From the NCBI GenBank assembly GCA_964517605.1, contig CAZFCE010000028.1, positions 1-64,000 of the forward strand: a DNA stretch of 64,000 nt, given 5' to 3'. This stretch comes from J095 sp964517605 (lineage in GTDB: Bacteria; Chloroflexota; Anaerolineae; 4572-78; J111). Both the position numbers and the translations under genes were made by a program. The notes beneath the pieces were generated by a model. It searched no databases, was not told where the DNA came from, and saw only the letters and a list, made by a program, of their open reading frames with translations. Of this stretch, positions 32,601 through 42,201 are shown piece after piece; positions within the stretch are counted from its first letter, which is position 1, and each line of letters begins with the position of its first letter.

Positions 32601-35600
32601 CCTTTGATGTGGCCATCACCGGCCTTAATAACCAGGAAGTGGCCGCGCAGGCTCGCGCCGTGGTGCACAAAGGCGATATTTACGTGGGGCTGCGCCCGCT
32701 TAGCACCGTGGGCAAAATTGGCCAGCCCAACCAGGTTGAAGTGCTGGCCGTTGACTGGCAAAGCAAACCGGTGGCCAACCAACCGGTTGAAGTGGTGGTG
32801 GCCCGGCAGGATTGGTACAGCGTGCAGCAACTTGATCCCGCCGCCAGTTCCGCCAGCCCCGATGACCAGTATTACTGGACTAACCTGGTTTCCGACGTGG
32901 CGGTTTTTACCACCAGCGTGACCACTGGCCCGGATGGCAAAGCCACCGCCAGCTTTACCCCCGCCGATGGCGGCAGCTACAAAATTGTGGCCCGCGCTCT
33001 GGATGACCGGGAAGGCGCCGTGTTTGCCTCGACCTTTGTGTGGGCCAGCGGCTACCAGTACATTAACTGGGGCCAGGAAGATAACGACCGCATTGAACTG
33101 GTGGCCGACAAGCCGGAATACAGCACCGGCGACACCGCCCGCGTGCTGGTGCCGCATCCGTACAGCGGCACGGTTACGGCGCTGGTTACGCTGGAACGCG
33201 GCCACATTTACAGCCACTTTGTAACCCAACTCAAAACCAACAGCGATCAGCTAGAAATCCCCATTACCGGCCCCATGAGTCCGAATATTTACGTGTCGGT
33301 GCTGGTGGTGGATGGCATGAACGGCAGCGCCGGTGTGCCCGGTTTTAAAATGGGCTACACCCGGCTCACCATCAATCCCGCCGAAAAGCGGCTCAACATC
33401 AGCTTAACGCCCGGCAAGCCCGCCGCCGGCAGCGATTACCGCCCCGGCGAAAAAATCAAATATCAGGTTAAGGTGACGGACGCGCAGGGCCAGCCGGTGC
33501 AAGCCGAACTCTCGCTGGCGCTGATTGACAAGGCCGTGCTAACGCTCATGCCCGAAGCTCCCGGCCAACTGGCCGACGCCTTTTGGCAGCGCCGCGCCCT
33601 GGAAGTGAACACCGGCGTGGGGCTAACGCTGGCGCTGGATCGCATTAACCGCGCCCTCGACGAGCGCAAGGGCGGCGGCGGCGGCGGCGATAACGGCGGC
33701 CCGGATTCGGTGCGCCAAAACTTTGCCGATACCACGCTGTGGTTGCCTAACTTTACCACCGATGCCGCCGGCTCCGGGAGTTTTGAAGCTGACCTGCCCG
33801 ATAACCTCACCACCTGGGTGCTGCTGGCCAAAGCCGTTACCGGCGATGAGACGCTGGTGGGCGAGCAACGCGCCGAGATTGTCACCGCCAAACCGTTGCT
33901 GGTGCGCCCGGTTATGCCCCGGTTTATGGTGGCGGGCGACGAATTGCGGCTGGGGCTGGTGGCCCAAAACAACACCGCCGAGCCGCTTACCGTGACGCCG
34001 GCGTTCACCGCTGCCGGGCTGCAAATTGGCCAGTGGCGCATTGCCAACGGCGATTGGTTGCCTTACGATAAATCCGCCACCGCCGAAATTGCGCCGGGAA
34101 AAGAGATCAAAATTGAGTATAACGTGACCGTGGCCGCCACTGATGAAGCCCAGTTAACGCTGGGGGCTAAAGATGTGGCCGGTAAATACGGTGATGCCGT
34201 GGCGTTTAGCCTGCCGGTGTACCGGCTGAACACGCTCGAAACCGTGGCCACGCTGGGCGCGTTGAGCGAAGACGGCGTTCGCACCGAAGGGCTGATGTTG
34301 CCTGCTGCCGGCAATTTTGATCCCACCGCCGGAGGCTTTACCCTTAACATTGAGCCGAGTTTGGCCGGCGGGCTGTTATCCGGCCTCACTTACCTTAAGC
34401 ATTATCAGTATGAATGCACCGAACAAACCATCAGCCGCTTTTTGCCCAATATTGTTACCGCCCGCGCCGCGCAGAAGTTGGGGCTAAAACAGCCGCAACT
34501 CGCCGCCGGGCTGGAGCGGCAAGTGCCCATCGGCCTGCAAAAGTTGTACGCCCTGCAAAACACCGATGGCGGCTGGGGCTGGTGGCAGGGCGAACCGAGC
34601 GACCCCACGCTGAGCGCCTACGCGCTGTTGGGGCTGGTTGAAGCCCAACGCGCCGATTTTCCGGTGGATGAAACGGCGCTGAGCAACGCCATTAATTACC
34701 TGACCGGCACGTTTGTTGCGCCCAAAGACATTGCCGAGCCGTGGCAGGCCAATCAACAGGCGTTTGGGCTGTACGTGCTGGCCGAAGCCGGCCAACCCGA
34801 CCAGAGCCGGATGAATACGCTGTTTGATCGGCGTGAACAAATGGATTACTATGGCCGCGCCTTTTTGGCGCTGGGGTTGCACCTGGCTAACCCCGAAGCC
34901 AAATCAATTGCCACGCTGGTGAATGATCTCACTACCGGCGCTATCAGCAGCGCCACCGGTGTTCACTGGGAAGAACCCGCCGTGGATTACCGGGCCATGA
35001 ACAGCGATGTGCGCAGCACGGCCATTATTGTGGCCGCGCTCAGCCGCATTCAACCGGATCACCCGTTGTTGCCGCAGGCGGTGCGCTGGCTGATGACGGT
35101 GCGGCAGCAGGGCGGGTACTGGTCTACCACCCAGGAAACCGCCTGGAGCATCATCGGTTTAACCGATTGGCTCAGCGTGAGCGGTGAACTGGCTGCCGAT
35201 TACCACTGGCAAGCCTCGCTGAATGGGCGCAAGCTGTCCGATGGCGCGGTGAATAGCTCAAATCTGGCTGAACCCACGCCGGTACAGCTATCCATTGCCG
35301 ATTTGCTGGCCGGGGCGGTGAACCGGCTGGCCATCGAGCGCGACTCGGCGGGCGGCAAAACCGGCGGCCAGCTTTACTACGCGGCCTACCTTAACTACGC
35401 CAAATCGGCCCAAAGCGTGCAGGCGTTGGATCGCGGGCTAACGGTGCAGCGCCAGTACAGCCTGCTCAACGGCAACGGCCAGGCCATTACCAGCGCCAAA
35501 GTGGGCGATTTAATCCGGGTAAAATTAACCATCATCGCCCCCACCGATTTGCACTACGTTATGGTTGAAGATTTCCTGCCCGCCGGAGCCGAGGCGCTGG

Positions 35601-35881
35601 ACAGCAGCCTGGCTACCACCAGCCTGGCGGCGCAGCAGCCCAATCTAACAGAGGCCGATTCGCAACCGTTTGGCGGCGGCTATTTTACCCATACCGACCT
35701 GCGGGATGAAAAGGCGGTGCTGTTTGCCACCTATCTGCTCAAAGGCGTGTACGAATACACCTACACCATCCGCGCCGCGCTGCCGGGCAATTACCGGGTT
35801 ATTCCCACCCACGCCGGGCAAATGTACTTCCCCGAAGTGTTTGGCCGCAGCGACAGCGGGGCGCTCAAGATTGAGCAGTAA
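29621..35881 (+). CDS. Alpha-2-macroglobulin family lipoprotein 1
   Basis: A 2086-residue lipoprotein (lipobox VTAC, Cys19), longer than the roughly 1650 residues of the E. coli homologue. After an Ala/Pro linker come about four Ig-like Big_5-type modules (about residues 85-515; the first has ITLKFDQPMDRASVEKAF). Macroglobulin domains follow, with the MG2 signature YRPGQTVYFKGI near 784, the bait-region domain from about 1155 (DRIELVADKPEYSTGD) and the A2M core near 1372 (LWLPNFTTDAAGSGSFEADL). The thioester motif is C1599-TEQ in YECTEQTISRF, within the helical thioester domain. The family traps proteases in the cell envelope by covalent capture after bait cleavage. The context after pbpC fits the known pairing. 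Confidence 0.93.
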   Translation: MKKLLLLTAIFVLLMVTACSAAATPPAPAETPAAPASPVAAQAAKATVAELPSPAPSPTAAPATATVTATPPPTPAGPFPPVVISTVPELGTEQSPDAPITLKFDQPMDRASVEKAFAIEPGASVDGAFTWVDDQTVQFAFKNGFQRGQRYRLRVVETAQGQAGLSMQRPFELRFSAAGLLQVTSVQPANAATEVTVNSKVVVMFSRPMVPLGALEQADSLPNPLTFVPPVKGQGEWLNTATYQFTPQIGFEPAISYTGRIAKGLTDVTGNALLTDDFEWTFTTVSPAVVASAPAAGDVYVSPTPVISVAFNQLMDHAGVEKSLQLVDEAGGQPVSGQFTWQTGGILPPPNPDAANSGDPTQPAAKPVGVETVAFTPQKPLAPGGNYQLLVPQGVTSKLGAATLADYTASFTVSPLPELISSNPANGEQFADVRQGLELTFNAPLNPASVRFGDTLLIEPKVAATDVYTSWSNSDTTLNIDFPRSENSSYTVTLTTDVIGRYGQPLAQPITLRWQTLRQTPYVYIVSPKVGIYNGYRPETYIYMTVRNVSRVNFELYRLTPAEFQQLASQSYGGFMSGSDWSNFTPDAAGKVASWSQPVDPARFENYVYKVDVSQAAFKGKPLPPGLYYLNAFAGSQDVLAVTGGKKTDFSLATDRQLLIVSKRNLTIKQGQGDVLAWLTDLQTGQPVAGAPLSWAAPDGRNLTGVTAVDGTATFSYTVTPDNNSIRPAMFAGDPAHPGDDFAVGSIDWSAGISPYDFSYLYDNGNFTYNRNYAGYVYTERPLYRPGQTVYFKGITRRDDDTRYTIPAGQQVQVVINDAQYRPVYSQTLPLNAWGTFNGSFALDEKASLGGYSLEASLTDPVWGLISVGSHIFTVAEYRKPEFLVTAATDRPEYRAGDVITLTASAEFFAGGPVANAAVRWTLLSDNYYFDYQGDGYYSFTNEDNYRSNNFNPNYGYGFGQQISSGTGVTDAAGVFTVTVPADLTGRLASQTFTFDVAITGLNNQEVAAQARAVVHKGDIYVGLRPLSTVGKIGQPNQVEVLAVDWQSKPVANQPVEVVVARQDWYSVQQLDPAASSASPDDQYYWTNLVSDVAVFTTSVTTGPDGKATASFTPADGGSYKIVARALDDREGAVFASTFVWASGYQYINWGQEDNDRIELVADKPEYSTGDTARVLVPHPYSGTVTALVTLERGHIYSHFVTQLKTNSDQLEIPITGPMSPNIYVSVLVVDGMNGSAGVPGFKMGYTRLTINPAEKRLNISLTPGKPAAGSDYRPGEKIKYQVKVTDAQGQPVQAELSLALIDKAVLTLMPEAPGQLADAFWQRRALEVNTGVGLTLALDRINRALDERKGGGGGGDNGGPDSVRQNFADTTLWLPNFTTDAAGSGSFEADLPDNLTTWVLLAKAVTGDETLVGEQRAEIVTAKPLLVRPVMPRFMVAGDELRLGLVAQNNTAEPLTVTPAFTAAGLQIGQWRIANGDWLPYDKSATAEIAPGKEIKIEYNVTVAATDEAQLTLGAKDVAGKYGDAVAFSLPVYRLNTLETVATLGALSEDGVRTEGLMLPAAGNFDPTAGGFTLNIEPSLAGGLLSGLTYLKHYQYECTEQTISRFLPNIVTARAAQKLGLKQPQLAAGLERQVPIGLQKLYALQNTDGGWGWWQGEPSDPTLSAYALLGLVEAQRADFPVDETALSNAINYLTGTFVAPKDIAEPWQANQQAFGLYVLAEAGQPDQSRMNTLFDRREQMDYYGRAFLALGLHLANPEAKSIATLVNDLTTGAISSATGVHWEEPAVDYRAMNSDVRSTAIIVAALSRIQPDHPLLPQAVRWLMTVRQQGGYWSTTQETAWSIIGLTDWLSVSGELAADYHWQASLNGRKLSDGAVNSSNLAEPTPVQLSIADLLAGAVNRLAIERDSAGGKTGGQLYYAAYLNYAKSAQSVQALDRGLTVQRQYSLLNGNGQAITSAKVGDLIRVKLTIIAPTDLHYVMVEDFLPAGAEALDSSLATTSLAAQQPNLTEADSQPFGGGYFTHTDLRDEKAVLFATYLLKGVYEYTYTIRAALPGNYRVIPTHAGQMYFPEVFGRSDSGALKIEQ

Positions 35882-35933
35882 TCACTTCGCAGTTCGTAGC
35901 TCGTAGCTTGTAATTTTTTGAAGGGAGCCGTTA
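35882..35933 (+). other. Short macroglobulin spacer with degenerate heptamer-like repeats
   Basis: The words gcagttcgtag, ctcgtag and cttgtaa resemble the heptamer tracts near 2 kb. A ribosome-binding site (gaaggga) for the second macroglobulin gene closes it. Confidence 0.5.
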
Positions 35934-38900
35934 ATGATGAAGAAAATCCTGTTTCTGGTAAGCCTGATTGGCCTGTTGGCGCTGGCGGCCTGTTCCGCCA
36001 CGCCCGCGCCGGGCCAGCCCACCGTCGAGGCCCAGGCGGTTGCCGCCACGTCTACCACCGCCCCGGCGCAGCCCACGGCCACGCCCGCGCCGGTAGCGCC
36101 GCTGGTGGTCAGCAGCGCGCCGGAGCGCGGCGCGGAGCAACCGCTCGATGCGGCGGTGGTGATTACTTTTGACCAGCCAATGGATCGGGCCAGCGTGGAA
36201 AAAGCCTTTGCCATTGAGCCGGGCGCCAGCGTTGACGGCAAATTTGATTGGACGGATAATGACCGCACCGTAAGTTTTACCCCCAAAAAAGGTTTTGAGC
36301 GCGGCCAGCGTTACAAAGTGCGCGTGGTTGAAACGGCCAAAAGCCAAACCGGGCTGGCCATGCTGCGCCCCTTTGAACTGCGGTTTAGTGCGGTGGGCTT
36401 TTTAGAAGTAGCCACCGTGCAACCCGCCGCCGATACCGAAGAAGTGGCGCTCACTTCAACCGTAACGGTAATGTTCAACCGCCCGGTAGCGCCGCTCACC
36501 GCCATTGAAGCGATGGCGGGCCTGCCCGATCCGCTCACCTTTACGCCGCCGGTTAAAGGCCAGGGTCAGTGGCTCAATACCTCAATTTATCAATTTACCC
36601 CCGCCGGCGGTTTTGAACCGGCCACCCAATACACCGCCCGCGTGGCCAAAGGTCTGGCCGATGCCGCCGGCAACGCCGCGCTAACCGATGATTTTGAATG
36701 GAAATTCACCACGGTGGCCCCGGCGGTACTGGCCAGTATCCCTGCCGGCGGCGATGTGTTTGTCAGCCCGTCGCCGGTAATTAGCGTTACCTTTAACCAG
36801 TTGATGGATCACGCCAGCGTGGAGAAAAACCTGCGGCTGGTCAACCAAACCACCAGCGAAGTTATCTCCGGCACGGTGAAATGGGTTAACGAGGGGGTGA
36901 TTCCGCCCGCCAGCGATGATAACTCCGATAGTTCTTACGATTACACCTACAGCGAAGGCTCCGGCCCGGCGAAGGTTGGGGTGGAAACGATAGAATTTAC
37001 GCCCAAAAAGGCGTTGGAGTTTGACACCGTTTACCAAATTGAACTACCCGCCGGCGTGGCCGGTAAAGCCGGCCATACCGCCACCAACCGCGATTACAGC
37101 GCCGCCTTTACCGTGGTGCCGCTGCCGGCGGTGGAGAGCACTTATCCCGCCAACGGCGACACCGGCGTTGAAACGTGGCAAAGTTTGCAAATTACTTTCA
37201 ACTCGCCCATGAACCCCGACAGCGTGATTGTGGGCAAAAACCTCACCATCCGGCCCACGGTGGCGGCTACCCAGGTGTACACCTACTGGTCCAACAACAA
37301 CACCAGCCTCGAAATCAACATGCCCACCGAAGCCAGTTCCAAATACGCCGTTACGCTGGGCGCGGATGCTACCGGGCGCTACGGCCAAAAACTGGGCAAA
37401 TCCACCCGCGTGGCCTGGGAAACCAAAGCCGAAGCGCCTCAGGTTTACCTGCACAGCCCGGGCCGCATTGCCACCTACAACGCCTACTCCGATACCGTGG
37501 CCTACGTAAGCGTGCGCAACGTGGGCCAGGTAAACTTTAGCCTGTACCGCCTGTCTCAAGCCGATTTTATCCACCTGAACGGCAACAACTGGTGGGAAGA
37601 ATGGGACGCCTACCGCCCCGCCAAAAGCGATTTGCTGGCCGAGTGGGAATTGCCCGTTACCCCGGAACTGAACAGCAACCTGATTTACAAGGTTGATATT
37701 GGCAAGCAAAGCAAGCTGGGCAACCCGCTGCCGCCCGGCCTGTACTACCTGCAAGCCGAAGCGCCCGCCGACCAGATTTACCCCGAAGCGCAGGATGATT
37801 CCACCAATTTGCAGCCGGAACGACAAATGCTGGTGGTAAGTAATCGCAACCTCACCTTTAAATCATCCAACGCCGAAGGGCTGGCCTGGCTCACCGATTT
37901 GCGCAGCGGCCAACCGCTCAAAAACGTGCCCGTTACCTTTATCTCCGGCGAGGACGAAGGCCAGAGCAAAACCGATGCCGACGGCGTGGCCACGTACACC
38001 TACAAAACCGGTTCGCCCGATGCCAACGTGACGCAGTTTGCCTTTGCCGGCGACCCGGCTCGCCCCACCGCTGATTTTGCCGTGGCCGTGAGCGATTGGA
38101 GCGACGGCATCGAGCGGTACAGTTTTAACAACGTCTCCGTAGAGGATTACCAGCAGCCCTACAACGCCCACGTTTACACTGACCGCAAAATTTACCGCCC
38201 CGGCCAAACCGTGTACTTTAAAGGCATTCTCCGCGCCGATAACGACGCGCAATACAGCCTGCCCACCGCCTCGAACACGGTGCAACTCAACGTGAGCGAT
38301 TCGCAGGGCAAAAACATTCTCTCCACGGAGTTGCCACTCAGCCGCAACGGCACCATCACCGGCGAAATTCAGCTTGATGACAACGCCGCGCTCGGTTCTT
38401 ATTCGATGGAGATGATCTACTCGGACACCACCCACAGCCCGTACACCTTCTACGGTGATTTTCAGGTGGCCTCGTACCGCAAGCCGGAGTTTGTGGTAAC
38501 GGCTCAAACCGACAAGCCGGAATACGTCAACGGCGACAAGGTGCGGGTATCGGCGCAAGCCAACTTCTACTTTGGCGGGCCGGTTTCTAACGCCGCCGTC
38601 AAATGGACGCTGACCACCGGCGATTACGCCTTTAACTACACCGGCAACGGTTTTTACGATTTTACCGATTACGACACCAGCCGTGACTCGTTTTATTACA
38701 GCAGTTTTGGCGAAACGCTGGCCGAAGGCGATGGCAAAACCGATGGCGATGGCCGGTTTACGTTTGAAGTAGACGCCGACATTGCCGAAAAAATTGCCAG
38801 CCAACAATTTACGTTTGACGTAACCGTAACCGACCTGAACAACCAGGAAGTGGCGGCGCAGGCCACGGCGGTGGTGCATAAAGGGCTGTTCTACGTGGGG

Positions 38901-41900
38901 CTGCGCCCCGAAGAATACGTGGGCACCGCCGGCAAAGCCAGCACCGTCAACGCGCTGGTGGTAGATTGGCAAAGCCAACCGGTCGCCAACCAGGAAGTTG
39001 AACTGGTCTTTGCCGAACACAACTGGTACAGCGTGCAAAAACAGTACGACGACGGCTCGTTTTACTGGGACAGCGTGGCCGAAACCGTGCCGGTGTTCAC
39101 CACCACCGTTACCAGCAACGCCCAGGGCCAGGCCAACGCCAGCTTTACGCCCAAAAATGGCGGTATCTACAAAGTGATGGCTCACGCTGTGGACAGCCGC
39201 CGCAACGATGTGCGCTCATCTACCTTTATGTGGATTAGCGGTGAAGAGTACGTTAACTGGCGGCAGGAAAACAATGACCGCATTGAACTGGTGGCCGACA
39301 AACACGAATACAACGTAGGCGATACCGCCACCGTGTTGGTGCCGCATCCGTACAGCGGCACGGTTACGGCGCTGGTTACGCTGGAACGCGGCCACATCTA
39401 CCGCCATTTTGTTAAAAAACTGCTCACCAACAGCGAGCAACTACAAATCCCCATCACCGAGGATATGATTCCCAACATGTACGTGTCGGTGGTGGTAATG
39501 CAAGGCGTAGACAAAAACAACCCGCTGCCCAGTTTTAAGGTGGGCTACGCCGGCTTGCCCATCAATGTTAAAGAAAAAGAGCTGACCATTACGCTTACCC
39601 CCAACAAACCCGCCGCTGAAACCTACCAGCCCGGCGAAACCGCCGAGTACAAGGTGCAAGTCACCGACGCGCACAGCCAGCCGGTAAAAGCCGAACTGTC
39701 GCTGGCGTTGGTGGATAAAGCCGTGCTGGCGCTGGCTCCCGAAACGCCCGGCCAGTTGATGAGCACCTTCTGGCATAATCGCGGGTTGGGCGTGCGCACC
39801 GGCGGCGGGCTGGCGTTGGCCATTGACCGCATCAATCTGGCTATTTCACCGGAGGCCAAAGGCGGCGGCGGCGGGTTTGACCAGGGCTACGGTCCCATTC
39901 GCGGCGATTTCCGCGACACGGCCTTGTGGATAGCCGATTTTGAAACCAACGACGCCGGCGAGGGCGTGGTTACAACCACGCTGCCCGATAACCTCACTAC
40001 CTGGACGCTGACCGGCAAAGCCGTAACCGGCGCAGACACGCGGGTTGGCGAAGGCCGGGTTGAGATTGTCAGCGCCAAACCGCTGCTGGTGCGGTCGGTT
40101 GCGCCCCGCTTCTTTGTGGTGGGCGATGAGGCCCAACTGGGCGTAATTGTGCAAAACAACAGCCAGGCCGCTCAAACGGCCACGGTGCAGTTGCAAGCCG
40201 AAGGGCTAACCGTGGGCAACTGGCGCATTGGCAAATCGGCTAACGGCGCGGGGCAGGTGGGCCAGTGGCAAAGCAGCGGCGCGCCGGAAGTGACGCTCAA
40301 ACCCGGCGACCGGGTAAAAGTTGAGTGGCAGGTAACAGTGCCCGATGGCGAATCCGTCAAGCTGACGATGGGTGCCAAATCCGCCGATTACGGCGACGCG
40401 CTCACCTTTGAGTTGCCGGTGTACCGCTTTAGCACGCCCGAAACGGTGTCCACCGTGGGCATTCTGGATGAAGACGGCACCCGCACCGAGGCCATCAGCT
40501 TGCCGCGCAATTACGATAAAACGCAGGGCGAACTGGCCGTGCATGTAGACCCCAGCCTGGCCGCCGGCATGCGCGACGGGCTGAAATACCTGGAACATTA
40601 CCGCTACGAATGCACCGAACAAACCGTAAGCCGCTTTTTGCCCAACGTGTTCACCTATCGCGCTTACCAGCAGCTAAAAATGCAGCGCCCCGACCTGGAA
40701 GAGAAACTGCCGGGGCAGGTGAGCATCGGCTTGCAGCGGTTGTACAACCAGCAACACGTAGATGGCGGTTGGGGTTGGTTTATCCACGATGACAGCCAGC
40801 CCAGCCTCACCGCGTATGTGTTGCTGGGGCTGGTTGAAGCGCAGCGGGCCGGCTTTACCGTGGACGAAACCGTTATTTCCAACACAGTTTCGTACCTGCA
40901 AGGCACGCTCACCGCGCCCAAAGACATTCAGGCCAGTTGGGAAGCCAACCGGCAAGCCTTTATTTTGTACGCGCTGGCCGAAGCCGGCCAGGGCGATATG
41001 GGCCGCAGCGTGGCCCTGTTCAATGCGCGGGACAAACTGGACACCTTTGGCCGGGCTTACCTGGCTATGGCCATCTATAAGTTAGATGACCAGGCCAGGC
41101 AAATCAAAACCCTGCTGGATGATATTACCAGCGCGGCCATTGTCAGCGCCGGCAGCGCCCACTGGGAAGAAGCGCAGGTTGATTACTACGCCATGAACAC
41201 CGATACCCGCAGCACGGCCATTATTGTAGCCGCGCTCAGCCGCATTCAACCGGATCACCCGCTGCTGCCACAGGCGGTGCGCTGGCTGATGAGCATCCGC
41301 GAAAACGGCGGCCACTGGGAAACCACGCAAGAAACGGCCTGGGCCATCATCGGCTTAACCGATTACCTGGTTGCCACCGGCGAACTGAACGGCGAATACA
41401 ACTGGCGCGTGTCGCTGAACGGCAGCGAACTGGGCAACGGCGCGGTTTCGGCCAAAAACATTGATGAAACCACCCAACTGCGCGCCGGCATAGCCAGCCT
41501 GCTCACCGCCGAGGTGAACCGGCTGGTTGTTGAACGCGACCCGGCGGGCAGCGGCGTGAGCGGCAGCCCGGGCCGGTTGTACTACGCGGCCTACCTTACC
41601 ACTTACCAGCCCGCCAATCAGGTCAAGGCGCAGGATCGGGGCATCGTCATCTCGCGCCAGTACAGCCTGGCCGATGACCCCACAAACAAGGCGATCAGCT
41701 CGGCCAAAGTGGGTGATGTGATCAACGTGGAGTTAACGCTGGTTGCGCCCGATGATTTGAACTACGTGCTGGTTGAGGATGCCTTCCCTGCCGGCGCGGA
41801 GGGCATAGACACCAGCCTGGCTACCACCAGTGTGGTGGGCCAGGAACCCAGCCTTGAGCGCACCGACCGCCGCGACCCGTGGGGTTACGGCTGGTGGTGG

Positions 41901-42098
41901 TTCTCGCATGCGGAACTGCGCGATGAAAAAGCGGTGCTGTTTGCCACCTACCTGCCCAAAGGCACGTATGTGTACCGCTACCAGATTCGCGCCAGCCTGC
42001 CGGGCCAGTTCAACGTGATTCCCACTCACGCCGAGGAGATGTACTTCCCCGAAGTGTTTGGCCGCAGCGACGGCGGTCTGTTTAAAATTGAGCCGTAG
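35934..42098 (+). CDS. Alpha-2-macroglobulin family lipoprotein 2
   Basis: A 2054-residue paralogue of the preceding gene with the same layout: lipobox LAAC in the first 20 residues, Big_5-type modules, MG2 signature YRPGQTVYFKGI near 753, bait-region domain from about 1115, A2M core near 1331 (LWIADFETNDAGEGVVTTTL) and thioester C1560-TEQ in YECTEQTVSRF. Both copies keep the thioester, so both should be able to form covalent adducts. The bait segments between conserved blocks differ, which could widen the range of proteases caught. Part of the DNA is identical to copy 1 (61 bp at 39337-39397), pointing to recent duplication or gene conversion. It is separated from copy 1 by 52 bp and ends in a strong terminator. 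Confidence 0.93.
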   Translation: MMKKILFLVSLIGLLALAACSATPAPGQPTVEAQAVAATSTTAPAQPTATPAPVAPLVVSSAPERGAEQPLDAAVVITFDQPMDRASVEKAFAIEPGASVDGKFDWTDNDRTVSFTPKKGFERGQRYKVRVVETAKSQTGLAMLRPFELRFSAVGFLEVATVQPAADTEEVALTSTVTVMFNRPVAPLTAIEAMAGLPDPLTFTPPVKGQGQWLNTSIYQFTPAGGFEPATQYTARVAKGLADAAGNAALTDDFEWKFTTVAPAVLASIPAGGDVFVSPSPVISVTFNQLMDHASVEKNLRLVNQTTSEVISGTVKWVNEGVIPPASDDNSDSSYDYTYSEGSGPAKVGVETIEFTPKKALEFDTVYQIELPAGVAGKAGHTATNRDYSAAFTVVPLPAVESTYPANGDTGVETWQSLQITFNSPMNPDSVIVGKNLTIRPTVAATQVYTYWSNNNTSLEINMPTEASSKYAVTLGADATGRYGQKLGKSTRVAWETKAEAPQVYLHSPGRIATYNAYSDTVAYVSVRNVGQVNFSLYRLSQADFIHLNGNNWWEEWDAYRPAKSDLLAEWELPVTPELNSNLIYKVDIGKQSKLGNPLPPGLYYLQAEAPADQIYPEAQDDSTNLQPERQMLVVSNRNLTFKSSNAEGLAWLTDLRSGQPLKNVPVTFISGEDEGQSKTDADGVATYTYKTGSPDANVTQFAFAGDPARPTADFAVAVSDWSDGIERYSFNNVSVEDYQQPYNAHVYTDRKIYRPGQTVYFKGILRADNDAQYSLPTASNTVQLNVSDSQGKNILSTELPLSRNGTITGEIQLDDNAALGSYSMEMIYSDTTHSPYTFYGDFQVASYRKPEFVVTAQTDKPEYVNGDKVRVSAQANFYFGGPVSNAAVKWTLTTGDYAFNYTGNGFYDFTDYDTSRDSFYYSSFGETLAEGDGKTDGDGRFTFEVDADIAEKIASQQFTFDVTVTDLNNQEVAAQATAVVHKGLFYVGLRPEEYVGTAGKASTVNALVVDWQSQPVANQEVELVFAEHNWYSVQKQYDDGSFYWDSVAETVPVFTTTVTSNAQGQANASFTPKNGGIYKVMAHAVDSRRNDVRSSTFMWISGEEYVNWRQENNDRIELVADKHEYNVGDTATVLVPHPYSGTVTALVTLERGHIYRHFVKKLLTNSEQLQIPITEDMIPNMYVSVVVMQGVDKNNPLPSFKVGYAGLPINVKEKELTITLTPNKPAAETYQPGETAEYKVQVTDAHSQPVKAELSLALVDKAVLALAPETPGQLMSTFWHNRGLGVRTGGGLALAIDRINLAISPEAKGGGGGFDQGYGPIRGDFRDTALWIADFETNDAGEGVVTTTLPDNLTTWTLTGKAVTGADTRVGEGRVEIVSAKPLLVRSVAPRFFVVGDEAQLGVIVQNNSQAAQTATVQLQAEGLTVGNWRIGKSANGAGQVGQWQSSGAPEVTLKPGDRVKVEWQVTVPDGESVKLTMGAKSADYGDALTFELPVYRFSTPETVSTVGILDEDGTRTEAISLPRNYDKTQGELAVHVDPSLAAGMRDGLKYLEHYRYECTEQTVSRFLPNVFTYRAYQQLKMQRPDLEEKLPGQVSIGLQRLYNQQHVDGGWGWFIHDDSQPSLTAYVLLGLVEAQRAGFTVDETVISNTVSYLQGTLTAPKDIQASWEANRQAFILYALAEAGQGDMGRSVALFNARDKLDTFGRAYLAMAIYKLDDQARQIKTLLDDITSAAIVSAGSAHWEEAQVDYYAMNTDTRSTAIIVAALSRIQPDHPLLPQAVRWLMSIRENGGHWETTQETAWAIIGLTDYLVATGELNGEYNWRVSLNGSELGNGAVSAKNIDETTQLRAGIASLLTAEVNRLVVERDPAGSGVSGSPGRLYYAAYLTTYQPANQVKAQDRGIVISRQYSLADDPTNKAISSAKVGDVINVELTLVAPDDLNYVLVEDAFPAGAEGIDTSLATTSVVGQEPSLERTDRRDPWGYGWWWFSHAELRDEKAVLFATYLPKGTYVYRYQIRASLPGQFNVIPTHAEEMYFPEVFGRSDGGLFKIEP

Positions 42099-42153
42099 GT
42101 GGCCCCGGCTTTAATTCTTCTCCGGTAAACCGGGCGGGGAGTGTAACACAACA

Positions 42154-42201
42154 GGGGATGAATTTTGGGCAATGCGCCCAAAATTCATCCCCGTTTTTTT
42201 T
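42154..42201 (+). terminator. Strong terminator after the macroglobulin pair
   Basis: A perfect 17-bp stem (42154-42170 with 42176-42192), loop aatgc, then g and a run of eight Ts. Confidence 0.95.
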
